A stretch of 64,000 nt of DNA. Source: Myotis daubentonii. Its lineage: Eukaryota > Chordata > Mammalia > Chiroptera > Vespertilionidae. The number at the start of each line of letters is the position of its first letter. Position 1 is the first letter of the stretch. Position numbers and translations under genes: made by a program. Location: contig NC_081852.1 of NCBI RefSeq assembly GCF_963259705.1, positions 61,638,359-61,702,358 on the forward strand, in the 5' to 3' direction. Under the pieces are notes generated by a model. It ran no database searches, had not been told where the DNA came from, and saw only the letters and a list, made by a program, of their open reading frames with translations. Below, piece after piece: positions 54,515 through 64,000 of the stretch.

Positions 54515-55269
54515 ATGTACCAGCTGCAAATCTTTCTTAAATGTAAGTTTGCTTTGTTTAGAGTAGCATGGGGAATCCCAGGGCGCGGCGACCACCCTGG
54601 CCAAGCACAGGGCACGCCACACCTCCCAGAACACAATGTCACTCAGGAATCCCTCAACCGGTCCCCCCAGCGCTCAGGTATCAGAGATGCTGGCACGCCC
54701 CTTGCTGTCAGGGACCCTCCTGTCGCAGGTGAGATGAGCTTGGCCGCGAGTTCACGGTACAGGCGGAAGGAGCAGTGAGATGGCCCAGCGGCAGGCACAC
54801 ATGAGTGTTCACAGCCACCTCTGAACAGAAGCAAAGAGACTCCTTTGGGCTACAGGTGCCGGGAGCTGAGAGGGAAACCTGGCTCTCGCTGCCCACGTGA
54901 TTCTCACGCTCCTGCTGCTGCTGTTTCCTGGGAGGGGGTTTGGTTCGTGTTTGCTATAGAAAAGTTGGATTGAGACGATTTTGAAAATGTCCATAAATCG
55001 CCCCGTTGAGGTCGGATTTCCCAGCGTCTCTCTTCTTCGGCTCTAGGTAACTTATCTGGAAATCGACCTTACGGAAGCACATTCGAAGCCTGGGGATGGG
55101 ATTTGGTTACAAAGAGTGCCCGTCAGTGAAAGAGCATTATCAAAGCCACCCTGCTTCTTCCAGGGTCTAAAAGAACAAGACAAAGCAATTTGCTCGCAAT
55201 CCATCATGAGGCGTCCCTGCTCGTAGGGATTCAAGATAAACAGGCGACAGAGTTTAGCTGAGTTTCCGT
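54515..55269. other. Unique intronic DNA
   Basis: No gene or repeat recognised. 54960-55260 is AT-richer and may be constrained. Confidence 0.4.
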
Positions 55270-55469
55270 TTTAAATTGTGTTCATTAGCTGCCCCGGGCT
55301 GCCAGGGGAACTGGCAGCTGCAGAGCAACTGTGAGGGCGGGGCTCAGGCACAGGCCACCGATGTGGTCCCATCACACACAAGGCACACTCGGGTATTTAA
55401 AACTACAGCACCGTGCGGTCTGGCTGGGTGGCTCAGTGGTTGAGCATCGACCTAGGAACCAGGAGGTCA
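55270..55469 (+). repeat. Local duplication, copy 1
   Basis: 200-bp segment from AAATTGTGTTCATTAGCTGC into the first ~50 bp of the adjacent VES SINE. It recurs at 56569-56758 with about 95% identity and one ~10-bp length difference. Confidence 0.9.
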
Positions 55470-55626
55470 GGGTTCGATTCCCAGTCAAGGCACTTGCTCG
55501 GGTTGTGGGCTCGATCCCCAGTGCGGGGTGTGCAGGAGGCAGCCGATCAGTGATTCTCTCTCATCATTGATGTTTCTATCTCTCCCTCTCCCTTCCTCTC
55601 TGACATCAATAAAAACTTGTTTTTTA
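55418..55626 (+). mobile_element. VES SINE
   Basis: TCTGGCTGGGTGGCTCAGTG head, GGTTCGATTCCCAGTCAAGG, full body and ACATCAATAAAAACTTG tail. Its first 50 bp belong to the local duplication. Confidence 0.94.
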
Positions 55627-55629
55627 AAA

Positions 55630-56568
55630 AGTATAATTTTGGATTAGAAACAGAGAGTGAGGGGGACTCCTAGTGTCCAAGTCTAAGACTCACTATTCCT
55701 TCTCCGATCAGACCCCGGGGTGGGGGTGGGAGGTGGGGGGACAGGGAGCTCGGGACTCTCCGTGATGACGTGTGTGTTTGCCTTAAGGAAATGGTAACGC
55801 AGCATTCCCACCCCCCCCAGGGTGCTTAACCCAGAAACAAGCACAGGTGCGCCAGGAGAAGGTCCCAGAGATGATCTCCAGGGCACCGCCCACATCCCCC
55901 TCATGAAGGGATAACAGCCCGGGTGCAGCCCCACAGCTGGAATAGTAGACAGTAAGGAAAAAGGACAGACCACGCCGCCCCGCCAGCGTGCTGCTGAAAT
56001 CAAACGCCTGCCACAGGAAAGCAGGTGCCGTGCAAGGCCGCTTACAGGCAGGGCTAAGGCAGGCAAAACAGGAAAATACGGGAGAGACACACACATGTGC
56101 CTAAACTATTAAAAAAAACCTTTTTAAAAAGCAAGGGGATAATTGCCAGCTTTGAGTGCCTTGCGTTCACCTCTTCAAGCAGGAAAACAGCACTGAATTT
56201 TCTCCACGGCGCGCTTACATTGGTTCGCGGGTTTAAATCTTTCTAAACGGCACTATTTTCAAACGTGGGATGTGGGCGCACGCGGCAGTGCTCCGGGACC
56301 CCAGCAGCTGCTCACACGGATATGAAGTGATCAGCCAGACACGTGTCCACGTGAGAACGGCCAAGGACCCCGGGCAGGAATGGCCGAGAGTTCCAGGGAC
56401 AGCTGGCATCTCAGGGTGGCCCCCGGGGGCACCCGTGCCCCACCCAGGGGTGGCTCAGACCATAGATGACCACCGCCCACCCTTGCCATGCGATCTTCAC
56501 TTTTCACCAGTCACGTGCATTACTACTGAACATATTTTTATGGAAATTATTGGGTCTGAACTTTGCTA
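55630..56568. other. Unique intronic DNA
   Basis: No gene or repeat recognised between the duplication copies. Confidence 0.4.
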
Positions 56569-56758
56569 TTTAAATTGTGTTCATTAGCTGCCCCGGGCTC
56601 CCAGGGGAACTGGAAGCTGCAGAGCAACTGTGGGGGCGGGGCTCAGGCACAGGCCACCGATGTGGTCCCATCACACACAAGGCACACTCGGGTATTTAAA
56701 AGTACAGTCCAGCTGGGTGGCTCAGTGGTTGAGCATCAACCTAGGAACCAGGGGGTCA
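56569..56758 (+). repeat. Local duplication, copy 2 (includes VES head only)
   Basis: Matches 55270-55469. The SINE part stops abruptly after ACCAGGGGGTCA, well before a normal SINE end, so the SINE sequence arrived by duplication and not by its own insertion. Confidence 0.9.
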
Positions 56759-56759
56759 T

Positions 56760-57112
56760 GAGCAGAGAGCGTTCGAGGGCAGGGACGCCACTCTGCGTGG
56801 CATGAGGACGGTGTATACACGTCCCATTACGTTTGTCCAAACCCACAGGAATCCCGGCACCAGCAGTGAGCGCTCGGATGCTCTATGGACCGGGGCGGGA
56901 ACGACCCACGGATGCAGGTGCATTGGTTGTAACGCTTGTACCATCCGGTGGGGACACTGTTAGTGGGGAGGCTGCGTGGGGAGGGAGGCAGGGGTTTTAT
57001 GGGAAAACTATCTTTCCCTCAATTTCGCTGTGAACCTATAATGGCTCTAAAAAATAACATCTGGATTTAAAAAATCAATTACAAAAACTGCTAAATGTCA
57101 GCAGCAGATATG
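56760..57112. other. Unique intronic DNA
   Basis: No gene recognised. 57000-57060 contains GAACCTATAATGGCTCTAAAAAATA, possibly an L1 3'-UTR remnant. Confidence 0.35.
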
Positions 57113-57128
57113 ACAATAATAAAAGCAT

Positions 57129-57336
57129 TGCCTGGCCAGCGTGGCTCAGTGGTTGAGTGTCGACCTATGAACCAGGAGGTCGCTGTGCAATTCCCGGTCA
57201 GGGCACAGGCCCAGGTTGCAGGCTTGATCCCCACTAGAGGGCGTGCAGGAGGCAGACAATTGATCATTCTTTCTCATCATTGATATTTCTCTCTCTCTCT
57301 CCCTCTCCCTTCCTCTCTGAAATCAATAACAATGTC

Positions 57337-57361
<25 letters not shown>
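57129..57361 (+). mobile_element. VES SINE with (TAA)n tail
   Basis: Near-full VES (TGGCCAGCGTGGCTCAGTGG to AAATCAATAACAATG) ending in about ten TAA units. Target duplication AATAATAAAAGCAT at 57115-57128 and 57362-57375. The tail repeat probably grew from the AATAAT in the target. Confidence 0.95.
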
Positions 57362-57371
<10 letters not shown>

Positions 57372-57384
57372 GCATCCTCTAAGG

Positions 57385-57674
57385 CAGTGGTTCTCAACCT
57401 TCCTAATGCCATGACCCTTTAATACAGTTCCTCATGGTGTGGTGACCCCCAACCATAAAATTATTTTCGTTGCTACTTCATAACTGTAATGTTGCTACTG
57501 TTATGAATTGTAACGTCAATATCTGATATGCAGGATGTATTTTCATTGTTACAAATTGAACATAATTAAAGCACAGTGATTAATCACAAAAACAATATGT
57601 AATTACATATGTGTTTTCTGATGGTCTTAGGCGACCCCTGTGAAAGGTCGAGGACCACAGGTTGAGAACCGCTG
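57385..57674 (-). mobile_element. SPIN hAT element
   Basis: 290 bp, inverted relative to the copy at 10531. Termini CAGTGGTTCTCAACCTTCC and GGTTGAGAACCGCTG. Perfect 8-bp duplication CTCTAAGG at 57377-57384 and 57675-57682. It sits one base beyond the target duplication of the neighbouring VES SINE. Confidence 0.97.
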
Positions 57675-57682
57675 CTCTAAGG

Positions 57683-58214
57683 GAAGGAGGGCCAGCTGCT
57701 GGTCAGATCACAGCTCAGGACCTCACATTTACCAGCAGGGGTGCCAGTCACTGGAGACGCCCCTGTAAAGAGGGGCAGGAGGCAGGAAGGCTGCCTGAGG
57801 GAGGGTCGGCGCTGAGTCAGGAGCACCCGCAGGGGGAGGGCTTCCCCTTAAGGGGTCTTGGACCATGGCCTGTAGCTGAGACTATGAACCGGCTGAGGAG
57901 ATGCAGAGACACGTCCTGCCCGACAGAGACAGGAAAATCCCTGTGCCCGGCGCGATGTGCCCGGCGCGATGCACTTGGCTTCCCGCCGCCCTCCTGCCTG
58001 GGTGAGGGCTCGCAGCCGGCCGAGCTCTGAACAGGACAAGAGGTACTAGCTGTCCTGCACGAGTCCCTAAGGCGTGGCCACACTCAGACATCAGCCCTCA
58101 TGCTGATCTTCATCTCACCTTTCACAGAAACTGAGGCCGCTGATCAGCCAGGGGGAGCCTGCACTGGCTTTAACCTGTGCAGTGAGTGAGGGAGCCTCCG
58201 GAAGTGGGGAGAGA

Positions 58215-58265
<51 letters not shown>

Positions 58266-59036
58266 TAGCAGGGGTGGTCCTGTTTGCTGAGTGCACCCCC
58301 AGGCTGCTGCAGGGGGGCAGGGCCAACAGCTGCCTGTGCCATCAGCATCTCCAGGTGCACGGGGGACAGACAGGAGACCTAGGGCCAGGGACGCAGGGAG
58401 GAGGGAAGAGAAAGAGCCAACCTGGCTCCTGGTGGGTTTGTGTTTCTGGATTCTGCATCATGGAATCCCAGCAGCCCCTCTGACTGACGCCCCATCACCC
58501 ATGCTCCTCCGCGCTGCAGAATCCACAGGCAGGCCCGGGGCCCTGTAGGGCGCCCTCTAGCCTCCTGTCGCCTCTCTGGCACCCCACGGCCTCCCTGGAT
58601 GCCTTCAGAGGGATGAGGCTGGGGGCACAGAGGGGCGCCGTTGGCGATAGGAGCAGAACGCAGCCCAGTCGTTTCTGCAGGTCACGGGACGATCTCCACC
58701 ACATTGAAGACTCATAAAAAATTGCAATCCTCCCTCCCGGCCCCCGGTTCCAAACAATGAAGGACTGGCATGGCAGGGGAAGGAGCGAGACCATAAAGCA
58801 GGAGTGGAGACAGGGCAGCCGCAGCCGCCAAGCTCGGTTTCCCGAAGCCAAGTCTGCGCGTCCTTGGGAAATGGCACGGCGGGCACGGGAACCCAGCCCT
58901 GCCAGGGGCGCTGACTTACAGGAGAGTCTAGGAGAGGCCCCGCTGAGGCCCTGGCTCAGGGCTGCAGCGTGGGTGGTCCTGCTACCAGGAGGAGGCGCTT
59001 GGTCGTTCAGAATGGCAGCTGGGACCCCTGGCTCTT
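57683..59036. other. Unique intronic DNA
   Basis: GC-rich; contains a (GA)n run at 58209-58261 and a 14-bp tandem duplication near 57948-57975. No gene recognised. Confidence 0.4.
58209..58261 (+). repeat. (GA)n microsatellite
   Basis: About 25 GA units. No flanking SINE was recognised. Confidence 0.95.
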
Positions 59037-59049
59037 CGAAGCTCTATTT

Positions 59050-59050
<1 letters not shown>

Positions 59051-59099
<49 letters not shown>

Positions 59100-59298
59100 A
59101 CACACACTGATTTCAGAGAGGAAGGGAGAGGGAGAGAGAGACAGAAACACCAATGATGAGAGAATCACGGATCGGCTGCCTCCTTGCATGCCCCCAATTG
59201 GGGATGGAGCCCACAACCCGGGCCTGTGCCCTGACCAGGAATCGAGCCTCCTGGTGCCTGGGTCAAGGCTCAGGCACGGAGCCAAGCCAGATGGGCTG
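59051..59298 (-). mobile_element. VES SINE with (CA)n tail expansion
   Basis: Minus-strand VES. The tail side is a (CA)n of about 55 bp (59053-59107), followed by TGATTTCAGAGAGGAAGG, the body and a diverged head. Target duplication CGAAGCTCTATTTT/CGAAGCGCTTTGAT at 59037-59050 and 59299-59312. Confidence 0.9.
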
Positions 59299-59312
59299 CG
59301 AAGCGCTTTGAT

Positions 59313-59750
59313 AAATTCTACGCGACACCCACAGGTGGGGGACACAGTTCTTTTGAAGCCTGAGGGGGCACCTCCTGCTGTGCCTCACCTTCCCGCACTG
59401 GGACTCCGTTCCTCTTTCCCAAGCCCACCCCCGAGGAAGGAAGACCGCCGGCCCGGGAAGAACAGGACTCCAGGACTCGCTCGGAGCTCGCCCCTCCAGG
59501 GCTGCACAAACCCTGTTCTGGATTTTCAGTTCAGACCCCGGGACCAGATCTGCCCTCACGCATGTCCAAGGAGTCTTGAAGTCGGCGGCTCCAGGGTTAG
59601 GCCCCACACCAAGCTCTGCTCCCTCCTGGCTCAGCCCCCCGCCCCCACCCCTCTGCCCCCGCTCCTAACTTCACCCTCAGAAAACTGAGTAAGATTTCCC
59701 CACACAGGACCGCAGATCCTGCTTGCTTTTACGAAAACCTAAATCAAGCC
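59313..59750. other. Unique intronic DNA
   Basis: No gene or repeat recognised. Confidence 0.4.
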
Positions 59751-59751
59751 C

Positions 59752-59980
59752 AAACACACACACACACTCACACGCACACACTCATGCACACATTCACACG
59801 CACACACGCACACGCACGCACACATACACTCACACACACATACACACACTCACACACACGCGTGCACACAGTCACGCACACTCACACACACACACTCACA
59901 CGCACACTCAGACACGCACACTCACACGTGCACACACACACTCACGCACACACACACACTCACACGCGCACACACTCTTG
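59752..59980 (+). repeat. Imperfect CA-rich array
   Basis: About 230 bp of CACACA interspersed with CTCA, CGCA and TACA. Translations are His/Thr repeats. Confidence 0.93.
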
Positions 59981-60404
59981 TGCTTTTGTTCTTCAGCTCC
60001 CAGGCAAGCTCAGCTTCTCCGAACTTCTCCGAGCTAAACGTTCTGACTCAAGTGAAACCTTCCTGGAAAGACAAAGACCGACCCTCAAAGCTGCCCCTCG
60101 ATGGCGCAGCCGAGTAGGAAACCCGAGAACTGCCGGCCTCCGGGCGGCCCAAGGAAGCCCGGGCCCCCAGCGGCGATGTCGCGAGAAGATGGATTCCAAG
60201 CTGCTTCCTGAAGTTAACTCACTGGAGGGAAGTGCGTGGAGATGACACACAGGCCGGCCGCACACACAGGCCGGCACGGAGAGAGATGGCAGGGCCGCCG
60301 CGGGGCAGCTCACAGCGACGCCCCGGGGGCTCATTTTACCTGATGGAGGAGCCCCCTGGCCCGAGCTCCGGCAGCACAACCATGCTGCTACATAAAAGCA
60401 ACTC
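59981..60404. other. Unique intronic DNA
   Basis: No gene or repeat recognised. Confidence 0.4.
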
Positions 60405-60612
60405 AGCCGGCCGGCGCGGCTCCGTGGTTGAGCATCAATCTATGAACCAGCAGGTCCCGGTTCGATTCCCGGTCAGGGCACATAGCCGGGTTGCAGGCTC
60501 GACCCCAGTGTGGGGCGTCCAGGAGGCAGCCGATCAGTGAGTCTCATCATTGATGTTCTCTCTGCCTGTCCCTTTCCCTTCCTTTCTGAAATCAATAAAA
60601 AGATTTAAAATT
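60405..60612 (+). mobile_element. VES SINE
   Basis: GCCGGCCGGCGCGGCTCCGT head, CCGGTTCGATTCCCGGTCAG, GGAGGCAGCCGATCAGTGAG and AAATCAATAAAAAGATT tail. Confidence 0.95.
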
Positions 60613-60619
60613 AAATAAA

Positions 60620-61554
60620 ATTAACTTAAAAGCTTATGTGTTTAGAGACTATCGCAGAGTGCTAGGAGAAGAGTGCTGACGACTTTTAAAGTGGGTGACA
60701 ACTCGATGAGGTCTGTTGAAATCAATGCTCACTACGTCACATGTTTAAAAAATGACACAGGGTCGTGAAATCTTGGCTCACTGGTAATATTCAAGTCTGA
60801 GGAATTAAATATAAAACAAGCAAGGTATTGATGGGTGCATGGATCCTTATTTGAGAGAAAAGTCCATATGAAGCTAATAGTTGACCATTTTTTCAAGTGG
60901 GGATAAAGGACAATTACAGAAACTCAACTCCTCACCTCGGTTGTTTGGAAATGGTCAAAGCAAAAAAAACATACCACAGCCCTCACCCTCACTGCGCCAC
61001 CATGGAAAGCTACCAAATGCCATGTGGTCTCCTGAAGCACTTAAATTAGTAGATCAGGCCGAGATCAAGACCAGTAGTAACTGTCCAGTCCTGTCTGCTC
61101 TTGGCTTCTGCGATGTTCTCTCAGGGGGAGCGTGAGGCCAACGCCCCCAACACGCTGGCTTTCCCTCGGAGGAGTGGCTGCGTTTCAGCTCCGGTGACTA
61201 CAGTATCCCCTAACCAGCAGAGCGAGACTCTCCCGGACACAACGACCAAGACGGGCCATTCCGGTTCCGTGTAGTTGTTTCCCCGGAAGGTGAATTCTGA
61301 GGCCTGGAGTTATTGGTGGCTACCACATACTCACAGGCTGACAGCCGCATCGCCATGTCCCTCCCTGCCCAGAAGTAACCCTGGAGAGAACGCCCCGAGC
61401 GCGTTCTGCCCGCAGCTCAGCCGAGGCGGGTGCGGGTTACCTCGAGTCCACATACATGAGCAGCAGGAGGGAAAACCTGGTTCTTGTGATGCATCCCATG
61501 CTTTCTTAATTCCCTTAAAGCTGAGATTGTATATGGTATCAAAACTTCAGAACA
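60620..61554. other. Unique intronic DNA
   Basis: AT-richer to about 60980, then mixed. No gene or repeat recognised. Confidence 0.4.
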
Positions 61555-61645
61555 GCCTGGCCGGTGTGGCACAGTGGTTGAGCTTCGACCCAGAAAACAC
61601 TGGTTCGAATTCTGGTCAGGGCACATGCCTGGGATTGCCGTTGGC
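61555..61645 (+). mobile_element. VES-type SINE, 3' truncated or diverged
   Basis: The head is clear (GCCTGGCCGGTGTGGCACAG, GGTTCGAATTCTGGTCAGGG, CACATGCCTGGG), but no CT tract or A-rich tail follows. Confidence 0.82.
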
Positions 61646-61649
61646 CCGG

Positions 61650-63210
61650 ATCCTGCCCAGCTGTCTCACTCACGGAACACGTGCAGGGCCCCATCACCGC
61701 CGGTTCTGGAAAGCGCCGGTGTCTGTGCATTCAGGCAGGCACACACACCCCGGGATACAGGGCGGACTGCACCTGAGGAAACGATGCCTTCTCCCCACAG
61801 CCGTGGTTTAAGGCACTTTGACACATGGAATCCATCTAACTGCATGAGGCAGGCTACCAAAGGGAGCTGTGTTCGCAACGCGCGTTGGGGCACGCGACAC
61901 CTGTCAGACTGCTTGTTGCTAAGCCCTACGTTCAAGTAAGGAGTTTGCGTAGAGGGAGCTCCACCCCTGGATAAATACCTTGAAGAATGTCGATTCTGCA
62001 TGGCATTCACACACAGAGACTATGCATGCTTGTCGAGAGAGGAAAATAGGACGTCCACGGGAGATCTCTGCCTTCTGCGTGGCCTGCAGACTGCAGTTCT
62101 GCCCTAGCCATGAATGCCACATGAACACAGCCACGTTCCCGCACCCGTGTGCATCCCACCGCACACGGATTGCACTTCAGTGGCGTTTTCCAATATCCTT
62201 TAAGGATAACGAAGTATGTACTTCCGCGGACAAAGCAAGACGCAGCAAAGAGCTCTCCCCGTGCCCCCAGCACGAACGGAACACGCTGCTGTGGGCTCCT
62301 GCCTCTGTCCATTCAGGGCCCGGAGGGGAGGGGAGGGACCCACAGTGCGGCTGTAACCCGCTCACCCTCCTCCTATGAGGGGTGTCTACAATGTCAGACT
62401 GAATTCATGCGATCGCCCACCACAGCGGGGCCCGAGCTCGGGATCCCCGGAGCCCGCCCCAGGCAGCTGGAGACGGGGACAGGGACGGCTCGGGACCTGC
62501 AAATGCTCATTAGCACCCAGGGACCAAAAGGGAAGGAGCCAGTAACGTCTGAGTCGCAGGTGAGGATGTTGCCGCCTCACTATTTCAGGGTGTGAATGAG
62601 TCACACGTCTAATTTTAAGGGACTCAAAGGCTCATCCGCAATTTCATGTGACACCATGTTTACTCGGCTGGGAAGGGGGGGGAAGTACCACCAGAAGGAA
62701 TTGCTTCATTTTCATAGAGGGGTGCAGCGAACCAAATAAATCATCGATAAATTCCACCTTCTACTGAACTTTAGGGCATAACGCTCAGGGCCCGAGACAG
62801 CCCGGCGGAGAGGTGGTTCTCCAGCTGCTGGTGCTGATCCGATGGGACAGGGTGATCTCATTCAATGGGCAGAGGGACGCGGAGAGCGAGATGGCCGGGA
62901 GGGATAAATCACACGTAATGGCGACGTGCTGAACTGCGGCCAGAGGCAGCCGTTTAGGGCTCCATCCCTCGCAGCCCCGGGAGCCCTCATTTCCTGCTTC
63001 ACTGCCCAGCCCAGGTGGACACCGTCCATTGTTAACAAGCTCAGAAACCAGTGTCGGGGGTCATGGTGAGAACACACATAAAATGAATTAGGATCTGCTG
63101 GAAACGGCTCCCTGAGTAACCAGTGTGTTATCTTCTCAAATAAAGAGACTTCATCTTTTACGGTGACATAATGTTCAAATTTACATCTGAAATTTAATTT
63201 TTTAAAAAGC
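61650..63210. other. Unique intronic DNA
   Basis: No gene or repeat recognised. 63060-63210 is AT-richer and might be constrained. Confidence 0.4.
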
Positions 63211-63221
63211 ACACTGATTTT

Positions 63222-63438
63222 GCCTGGCTGGTATGGCTCAGTGATGGAGTGTCAACCTAAGAGTTTCTGGTTTGATTCCAGGTCAGGGCACATGCCCAGG
63301 TTGCAGGCTCGATCCCCACTAGGGGGCGTGCAGGAGGCAGAGGATGGATGATTCTCTCTCATCATTGATGTTTCTATTCCTTTCTCCCTCTCCCTTCCTC
63401 TCTGAAATCAATAAAAATATATTAAAAAACAAAACAAA
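63222..63438 (+). mobile_element. VES SINE with perfect target duplication
   Basis: Full VES. Perfect 11-bp target duplication ACACTGATTTT at 63211-63221 and 63439-63449. Tail AAATCAATAAAAATATATTAAA. Confidence 0.97.
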
Positions 63439-63449
63439 ACACTGATTTT

Positions 63450-63755
63450 CAAGTTTCTTCCTTTGAGCCACTGAAACAATGAACACAACTGATTGAAAGC
63501 ATCGGCGGAGCTGCCTCCCTCCCTGGAATAAAAGCCATGTTCTAGGAGATCAAGACGGAGAAGGCCTGGGACCCCTGGGAGACTCTTTCCGGGGGAGGGA
63601 GAGAACGCGCCACGGAGCCGGGACCTGGCAGAAACAGGCATCGGAGTGAACCTAGACCACGTGAGCCACATTCTAACCCCATCAATGAGAACCGCGGGGC
63701 ACTGCACTTTGCACAAAAGCATTTTAAAAAGAAGAAAGAATCCTAAACAACATTT
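63450..63755. other. Unique intronic DNA
   Basis: No gene or repeat recognised. Confidence 0.4.
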
Positions 63756-63768
63756 AAAAATGTCTCCT

Positions 63769-63987
63769 TGCCCTAACCGGTTTGGCTCAGTGGACAGAGC
63801 GTTGGCCTGCAGACTCAAGGGTCCCAGGTTCGATTCCGGTCAAGGGCATGTACCTTGGTTGCGGGCACATCCCCAGTAGGGGGTGTGCAGGAGGCAGCTG
63901 ATCGATGTTTCTCTCTCATCCATGTTTCTAACTCTCTATCCCTCTCCCTTCCTCTCTGTAAAAAATCAATAACAATATTTTTTTTAA
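63769..63987 (+). mobile_element. VES SINE (GTTGGCCTGCAGACTC subfamily)
   Basis: Head CCTAACCGGTTTGGCTCAGT with the GACAGAGCGTTGGCCTGCAG variant also seen in the split copy at 24131/24394. CAGGAGGCAGCTGATCGATG body and AAATCAATAACAATATTTT tail. Imperfect target duplication AAATGTCTCCT/AAACGTCTTCT reaching the window edge. Confidence 0.94.
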
Positions 63988-64000
63988 AAAAACGTCTTCT

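Larger units (their letters stand above)
32736..64000 (-). other. DOCK1: DOCK1 upstream intron (partial)
   Basis: Everything to the right of the upstream exon appears to be intron of the minus-strand gene: 31 kb without any peptide I recognise as DOCK1 or another protein. The human gene also has very large introns and hosts a nested antisense gene (INSYN2A) in one of them; I see no trace of INSYN2A coding sequence here. A short exon of an unrecognised nested transcript cannot be excluded by eye. Confidence 0.6.

Noticed and set aside
59723..60245. His/Thr-rich frames
   Set aside because: Translations of the CA-rich array.
32736..64000. Nested antisense gene INSYN2A, which sits in a DOCK1 intron in human
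   Set aside because: None of its recognisable coding sequence was found in any plus-strand frame.

Overview
This window is mammalian nuclear DNA, almost certainly from a vesper (vespertilionid) bat. The lineage call rests on its repeats: about twenty copies of the tRNA-derived VES SINE, six non-autonomous HeliBat-type Helitrons (5' TC..., 3' ...CTAG, inserted between A and T), three SPIN-type hAT elements, several other short hAT MITEs with 8-bp target duplications, and a solo ERV LTR. Helitrons, SPIN and VES together are a known signature of Myotis/Eptesicus-type genomes. There is no prokaryotic gene, operon, CRISPR array or phage here.

The only coding sequence I can support is two internal exons on the minus strand, at 32634-32735 (34 codons) and 26688-26782 (31 codons plus 2 nt). 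Both have clean AG acceptors and GTGAGT donors, compatible phase, and adjoining peptides that match the helical region between DHR-1 and DHR-2 of DOCK1 (DOCK180), the Rac guanine-nucleotide exchange factor. The window is therefore the inside of a large DOCK1 gene transcribed right to left: more than 31 kb of upstream intron (32736-64000), a 5.85 kb intron between the exons, and more than 26 kb of downstream intron (1-26687).

Layout: 1-6.7 kb is GC-rich intron with one VES, a CA-rich array, an old L1 3' end and a hAT MITE. 6.7-13.4 kb holds a Helitron, VES, old L1 pieces, and a SPIN and a second hAT sharing one target octamer. 13.4-20 kb is mostly unique GC-rich DNA with a CpG-dense patch near 16.5-17 kb and a solo LTR inside a small minisatellite. 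20-26.7 kb has VES copies (one split by a hAT), a SPIN and L1 ends. 26.7-32.7 kb carries the two exons, two further hATs and a 32-bp minisatellite. 33-40 kb contains TG-rich and large polypurine minisatellites. 40-52 kb is a low-GC, Helitron-rich stretch with L1 ends. 52-64 kb is GC-rich again, with many VES copies, a ~190-bp local duplication and a SPIN.

The long open frames elsewhere are chance products of GC-rich or stop-poor repeat DNA. I did not find a new molecular system. The most interesting signals are transposon architecture (paired insertion at one octamer, nesting, long perfect hairpin, MITEs), the minisatellites, and several AT-rich, repeat-free islands that could be conserved intronic enhancers.
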